A stretch of DNA of 64,000 nt, from assembly GCA_020636275.1 (NCBI GenBank), contig JACJYD010000004.1, positions 1-64,000 of the forward strand. Reading direction: 5' to 3'. The number at the start of each line of letters is the position of its first letter. The first letter of the stretch is position 1. Positions 61,101-64,000 of the stretch are shown in pieces. Source of the DNA: Lewinellaceae bacterium (GTDB lineage Bacteria > Bacteroidota > Bacteroidia > Chitinophagales > Saprospiraceae). The notes below the pieces were generated by a model. The model saw nothing but the letters and a program-made list of their open reading frames with translations. It did not search any database and was not told the DNA's origin. A program made the translations under genes and the position numbers.

Positions 61101-64000
61101 CGCCCCGTTGAGTTGCAGGAAGGTAGTGCCGCAATCGAGCTGGAACGTAGGTCCGGCCTCCGCTATCGGCGGCGTGGTATTTTGCTGGACGTTCACCGAT
61201 GTCGAATTCACACAACCCGTCGTCGTATTCGTAATGGTCAAAATGTAATTGCCGGGTTGATTGACCGTGGGAAACAGCGTATTGGCCCCGCTGACAATGC
61301 CGGGCCCCGTCCAAAGGTACGTGAAGTTGGACCCGGTGCTCGACCCCGCTCCGCTGATCACCACCATAGGGTTGGAGCAGGTGATGGGCGGCGACGTAGC
61401 TACCGCCGTAGGCAATTGGGTCTGGTTGGGCACATTGACCGTTGTGGAAGCCGTACATCCATTGTCCGAATTGGTCACTGTCAGGGAATAGTTCCCGGGC
61501 TGATTGACCGTCGGGTTGAGGGTATTCCCGCCGCTTTGAATGCCCGGACCGACCCACTGGTAGGTAAAATTCGATCCCGTGCTCGACCCCGTTCCGTTGA
61601 TCGTTACCGATGGGTTGTTGCAGGTGATCGGCGGCGCGGTAGCCGTGGCGACGGGAGGCGTTATGTTTTGCTGGACGCTCACCGTGGCGGTTTGGGTACA
61701 GCCATTGCTCGTATTGGTCACCGTCAGGGTATACGACCCCGGAGCATTTACGGTAGGGGTCAGGGTATTGCCCCCGCTCACGATGCCGGGGCCGGTCCAC
61801 TGATAGGTGTAATTGGGGCCGGTCGACGAACCCGATCCGCTGAGCGTGATCGTAGTATTCGTACAGGTCAGAATGCCGTTCACTGCTGCCGCCGCGGAAG
61901 GCGGTGTCAGGTCGGAGTTGACCGTAGCCGTAATGGTAGTAGTACAGCCGTTGGCATCGGTCACCGTCGCCGTATAAGTGCCTGCCGGTAAACCGGTGGG
62001 GTTGGGACCACTGCCGGAGGGGCTCCATTGGTAGCTATACCCCGGCGTACCGCCACTTACGGAGGTCGTAATGCTGCCGCTCGGGTGGGCACAGTCGACC
62101 TGCTGTACGTTCGCTACGGAGGCGTTGAGCAAGGGCGGATCGACCAGAGAGGCCGAGGCGACCTTGGTACAGCCGTTGGCATCCGTAACCGTAACCGTGT
62201 AGGCGCCGGCGCCCAGGCCGGTGGGATTTTGCAACGTGCTCCCATTGCTCCAGAGGAAAGTATACGGGCTGGTCCCGCTCGAAACACTGAGGTTGATCGA
62301 ACCGGTGTTCGCTCCGTTGCACCCCGGATTGATCACCTGGGTGGTAGCGTTGATCTGGGGCGGGTTGTTCAGCGTAACGGAGGTCGTTTTGGTACAGCCA
62401 TTGGCGTCGGTCACCGTAACCGTATAGGTTCCTGCGGGCAGGTTGGCGGGATTCTGCGTGTTATTGCCATTGCTCCAGAGGTAGGTAAAGGTCGGCGTAC
62501 CGCCGCCCACCGTCAGGTTGATCGAACCGTCGCTTCCTCCGTTGCAGGTCGGAGGTGTGCCGGTAGCCGACGCAGTGAGCTGGGGTGGCTGGCTAAGGGT
62601 CACCGAGGTTACCTCCGTACAACCATGGGAATCGGTCACCGTAACTGTATAGGCGCCGGCGGGCAGGTTGGCGGGGTTTTGCAAATTGCTGCCGTTGCTC
62701 CAGAGATAGGTATAGGCCGGCGTTCCACCACCCACCGTCAGGTTGATCGAACCGGTATTGGTTCCGTTGCAGGGCGGGTCCGTTCCTGTGGCGGAGGCGG
62801 TCAGATCGGGTGGTTCCGAAAGCGTGACCGAAGCCGTTTGGGTGCAGCCATGGGCATCGGTTACCGTCACCGAATACGTTCCGGCCGGAAGGTTGTTGGG
62901 ATCCTGGATCGTGTTTCCATTGCTCCAGTTGTAGGTGTACGGCGAAGTCCCACCGCCCACCGTCAGATCGATCGAGCCCGTACTGGCCCCGTTACAACCC
63001 GGGTTGACGCTGTTTGTCGAAGCAGTGAGGGCCGGCGGATCGGTCAGGGTAGCCGAAGCGGTCTGCTCACAGCCATTGGCATCGGTCACAGTGACCGTAT
63101 ACGTTCCCGCTGCCAGGCCGGACGGATCTTCCGTGGTATTGCCGTTGCTCCAGATATAGGTGTAGGGACTCGTCCCATTCGAAACGTTCAAATTGATCGA
63201 GCCGGTATTTCCCCCGTTACAGCCGGGGTTTGTCGTTTGCGTAGTGGCCGTAATAGTGGTCTGCGTGATCGTCACATTCCCCGAAACCGTTCCCGCACAG
63301 TTGCCGCTCGTGCTGAGTACCGACACCAGGGATACCGAACCCGGTTGGGAAATACTCAGGATGTACGGATTGTCGGAAGTAGTGATCGTCGTCTGCACGC
63401 CGTTGAGGGAATAGACGAATTGCCAGGGTGCGGACCCGGTAAAATTGATGGTCAGATCAACCGGCGATTGGTTGCCCTGTGTGCACAGCACTCCACTTCC
63501 GCTCAAGGTTGCCGTCGGCGCTTCGTTGATGGTGACGTTGGCCGATTCTACCGCCGTATGCCCGCAATCATCCGTCACCGTGACGTTATAGGTGGTCGTC
63601 CCAATGGGCGGGGTCACCGTAATGGATGAGGTGGTCGCCCCGGTGCTCCACAGGTAGGACAAGGGAGGAACTCCGCCGGTGGCGCCGGGGTTCAGTGTAA
63701 CACTCTGACTCCCGCATAAGGTCTGGTCCGGCAGGTTCATATTTATGGGTGGAGGATCCTTGATCTGCATAATGACCTGCTTCTGGCTGCATTGGCATGG
63801 CAGGGCAAATTCAAGAATGATCGTCTCCGTCCCTTCCGCAATATTGTCAAGGATCGCATTGACGGGAAGCTCTACCTGACTCTGCCCCGCAGGTATGGTC
63901 ACTGAGGTCGTCAAAGGCGTATAATCCGCGCCCGGCGTTGCCGTACCGGAAATAGTATAGGTAATCGTCATCGGAAGGGACAAGTCGCCATCCCGGACGA
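55116..64000 (-). CDS. Giant T9SS type B exoprotein, paralogue 3 (5' end beyond right edge)
   Basis: About 2,960 visible residues. The frame remains open to the right edge. The first apparent start (TTG at 63983) lies inside a Calx-beta-like domain that matches residues about 420-440 of paralogues 1 and 2, so the signal peptide and choice-of-anchor L domain lie outside the window. Visible order: Calx-beta-like domain, PKD/Ig-like domains, six SprB-type repeats (63,260-61,930), twenty-four PKD-like units of about 83 aa (61,900-55,900), an SprB-like linker and a type B C-terminal sorting domain (YIPNIFSPNGDGENDIFYIF, ending FEGDVTLVR). It has the same plan as the other two with more repeats. 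Surface adhesin, as for SprB-type proteins, is the likely role. Confidence 0.94.
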   Translation of the reverse strand, partial: VRDGDLSLPMTITYTISGTATPGADYTPLTTSVTIPAGQSQVELPVNAILDNIAEGTETIILEFALPCQCSQKQVIMQIKDPPPINMNLPDQTLCGSQSVTLNPGATGGVPPLSYLWSTGATTSSITVTPPIGTTTYNVTVTDDCGHTAVESANVTINEAPTATLSGSGVLCTQGNQSPVDLTINFTGSAPWQFVYSLNGVQTTITTSDNPYILSISQPGSVSLVSVLSTSGNCAGTVSGNVTITQTTITATTQTTNPGCNGGNTGSINLNVSNGTSPYTYIWSNGNTTEDPSGLAAGTYTVTVTDANGCEQTASATLTDPPALTASTNSVNPGCNGASTGSIDLTVGGGTSPYTYNWSNGNTIQDPNNLPAGTYSVTVTDAHGCTQTASVTLSEPPDLTASATGTDPPCNGTNTGSINLTVGGGTPAYTYLWSNGSNLQNPANLPAGAYTVTVTDSHGCTEVTSVTLSQPPQLTASATGTPPTCNGGSDGSINLTVGGGTPTFTYLWSNGNNTQNPANLPAGTYTVTVTDANGCTKTTSVTLNNPPQINATTQVINPGCNGANTGSINLSVSSGTSPYTFLWSNGSTLQNPTGLGAGAYTVTVTDANGCTKVASASLVDPPLLNASVANVQQVDCAHPSGSITTSVSGGTPGYSYQWSPSGSGPNPTGLPAGTYTATVTDANGCTTTITATVNSDLTPPSAAAAVNGILTCTNTTITLSGSGSSTGPNYTYQWTGPGIVSGGNTLTPTVNAPGSYTLTVTNTSNGCTQTATVSVQQNITPPVATATAPPITCNNPSVTINGTGSSTGSNFTYQWVGPGIQSGGNTLNPTVNQPGNYSLTVTNSDNGCTASTTVNVPNQTQLPTAVATSPPITCSNPMVVISGAGSSTGSNFTYLWTGPGIVSGANTLFPTVNQPGNYILTITNTTTGCVNSTSVNVQQNTTPPIAEAGPTFQLDCGTTFLQLNGAGSSSGSGFTYLWTGPGVIGGGNTLTPTVNQPGTYNLTVTNTTNGCTATDQVIVTQDITPPIAVVASPPTITCAVTQVQLNGAGSSTGPNFAYNWTTVGGVILSGGNTLTPTVGAGGLYTLTVTNTNNDCTASFPVVVPTNLVPPVATAGPVQELTCVINQVQLIGAGSSSGNNFTYQWTTPNGNIVSGGNTLFPIVNAPGSYTLTVTNTTNGCTTSASTSVIVDENVPIANAGPPQTITCIHPVVTLNGTNSSSGPNFTFLWTTTNGNIVSGANTLNPLVNLPGQYQLTVTSLANGCQSSSFVTVDQNITLPSVVIAPPDEVNCFNPQVVIDASASSNQGNFSYTWNTANGNIVSGQGTLLLTVDQGGTYILTIVNTTTGCINGGGVTVPEDIVNPTLLIAPPDIITCADPEVTLNAGASATGPNYVYTWTTPDGEIVSGANTLTPVVSSIGTYQLNIYNQSNNCSSDGQVVVTENVVLPTIALAPPQELNCTIEEVQLNATLGNGSNLDFTWSSADGNFTSGQTTLHPMVDAPGTYVLDVVNPATGCASVDQVVVSQDILVPQAAAGGDEILTCAVTQLQLDGTASDSGPSLIYQWTTPDGNIVSGANTTTPQIDAPGTYTLQVYNVDNTCASSDEVWVDEDVVVPVAAAAEPILMGCLDPVITLDGTASTGGTDIVYGWTTANGNILSGENTLLPEVDAPGLYTLTVLDTFNGCFSSTQLTVVQDTELPVVDAGPGGNLTCTLVEIQLQATASGNTDRFEYLWTTDEGNVISGQGTLSPVVNEPGQYTIVVTDTINNCTAEAMVEITQDVDVPVADVAPSNPYNCVFPTVTLDGTGSSQGPNYVYTWSTPNGNFLSGTETLTPIVDMPGTYTLTINDTINFCVTNQTVQILPDTVAPALSIANPQQLNCYHPEISLSASAGGLPNISIDWSTQDGNFTGNETTLNPSVDAPGTYVLSVLNNSNGCSTQTQTVVDSDFAVPLVDAGPDGIINCADTVLTLSGSGNAGGAPMDFLWTTADGNILSGGDTPNPMVDQGGTYLLTLTNVQNGCPNDASVEIVEDLAYPVADAGPQGLLNCYNPQIQLDGSASSSGSEFAYLWTTADGNILNGATSGSPEVDGPGTYVLTITNTVNHCVSSNVVLVTDDFVPPLADAGPGSELTCSLTSIALSGDGSPGSNFTYTWTTTDGNIQSGANTLSPVVDAAGLYALEVFNQDNGCSTTDEVVITTGVSYPAAVAGSADPLTCAVPAIQLDGAGSDVGANFVYSWMTADGNVISGGNTLTPLVNQPGTYTLVVTNTNNDCVTTDEVVVPIDTIAPLAEAGPQDLLTCTVTQLQLNGNGSSTGAPYSYQWSTGNGNILSGATSLVPVIDMPGTYQLLVTNQENGCASVDNVVIGQDVVSPNAVATTPGILTCAVPVLILDGTESSTGAIFGYTWTTPDGNILAGGNTLSPQVDEPGQYILTVLNTFNGCSTTTSLDVLQNIVAPVVEAGSANDLTCVVTTLQLNGIASGNSTDLIYAWTTPDGNIISGANLLDPVIDQPGTYLLTVTDQENGCVTSDQVLVQQDIVPPSVVIANPGQLTCDQETVMLNALSSDSGSQFAPNWVTPNGNILSGGQTLMPVVDQPGTYALTILNGINGCTATGSVQVSQDIVAPTVDAGDGFTLPCFEDVAYLSGSASASTNNLQLLWTTSDGQILTGGNTLAPAISSAGTYQLFVTNLYNGCSASDEVVVTENVPANPDYVPGQPLCYGDNGQIQILGVLGGTPPYIYSIDGGNTFQSTPLFINLTPGTYTIVVQDALGCETAPETQTIVTPVPVEISLEGIIQMQLGESVQLQALVNLPEENIQLITWWPATGLSCTDCLAPIASPLQSTTYQVEVMNDDGCLASAAVQILLDKRPAVYIPNIFSPNGDGENDIFYIFAKPEGIREIKSFLVFSRWGETVFEYYHFQPNNPAYGWDGSHRGLPMNPAVFAWFAEIEFIDGRTEIFEGDVTLVR
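55900..61900 (-). repeat. Twenty-four ~250-bp PKD-like units in paralogue 3
   Basis: The units share the LTC...LDGxGSSxG, WTTxDGNI, PGTYxLTVTN and NGC pattern. The four at the N-terminal end use a shorter WTGPGIVSGGNTL version, a distinct subfamily absent from paralogues 1 and 2. Confidence 0.85.
61930..63260 (-). repeat. Six ~225-bp SprB-type repeats in paralogue 3
   Basis: Units of about 75 aa follow the form NPGCNGxNTGSINLxVxGGT, SPYTYxWSNG and PAGTYTVTVTDANGC, ending in PP, with a diverged sixth copy. Paralogues 1 and 2 have only two. High DNA identity between units suggests recent expansion. Confidence 0.85.

Noticed and set aside
39870..61900. Regular ~250-bp DNA repeats as a satellite or mobile array
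   Set aside because: They are in-frame protein domain repeats inside three coding sequences, with unit lengths near multiples of three and diverged sequences.
63983..63983. TTG start for giant paralogue 3
   Set aside because: It falls inside a Calx-beta-like domain aligned with internal residues of the other paralogues, and the frame continues to the edge, so the gene is truncated by the window.

Overview
The window looks like a chromosomal segment of a Bacteroidota bacterium, most likely from the Saprospiria (Saprospira/Lewinella/Haliscomenobacter-like). This is inferred from type IX secretion sorting domains of both type A and type B, 'choice-of-anchor L' plus SprB/PKD-like giant exoproteins, a DUF6089 (PorG-like) barrel, paired DUF4199 proteins, and Bacteroidota-type -7 boxes (TAnnTTTG) in front of some genes. 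Overall base composition is moderately GC-rich for the phylum. I saw no rRNA, tRNA, CRISPR array, integrase or insertion sequence.

Layout. (1) 1-12,458, minus: one open frame of more than 4,150 codons, running off the left edge, encoding a secreted mega-protein of HYR-type domains with an embedded non-HYR alpha/beta domain near its visible C-terminal end. Its 640-bp leader holds a G9 tract and a terminator-like hairpin. (2) 13,100-18,711, minus: a T9SS-exported BNR-propeller/PKD/LamG protein and a membrane class III nucleotide cyclase. (3) 18,899-21,851, plus: a glycerophosphodiester phosphodiesterase, a 51-aa membrane protein and an ABC exporter. (4) 21,927-31,113: a Nudix-like protein, a small coiled-coil secreted protein, a large Dna2-like nuclease-helicase, a queE / Rid-family / methyltransferase set, a DUF2027-Smr protein and a T9SS protein. 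(5) 31,160-34,508, minus: heptose genes gmhB and gmhA with GT4 and GT2 glycosyltransferases (cell-surface glycan). (6) 34,564-39,032, minus: two DUF4199 proteins, a dihydroorotase-like protein without zinc ligands, and a BatA/vWA membrane protein. (7) 39,108-64,000: three giant paralogous type-B T9SS exoproteins (2,431 aa, 2,428 aa, and more than 2,960 aa running off the right edge) with a DUF6089 outer-membrane barrel on the other strand between the second and third.

Functionally the window is dominated by cell-surface export: about 60% of it encodes T9SS cargo, accompanied by a possible T9SS outer-membrane partner and glycan genes. Between the housekeeping genes lie two families of small dispersed repeats. 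One is a GTTGAAGA-type octamer array, usually joined to a CCCGCC/GGCGGG hairpin, which sits in co-directional gaps and supplies stop codons. The other is a roughly 71-bp palindrome acting as a probable terminator. The most notable candidates for something undescribed are the HYR mega-protein with its embedded alpha/beta domain and leader, the giant paralogue array with its DUF6089 partner, and the operon-internal octamer/hairpin elements.
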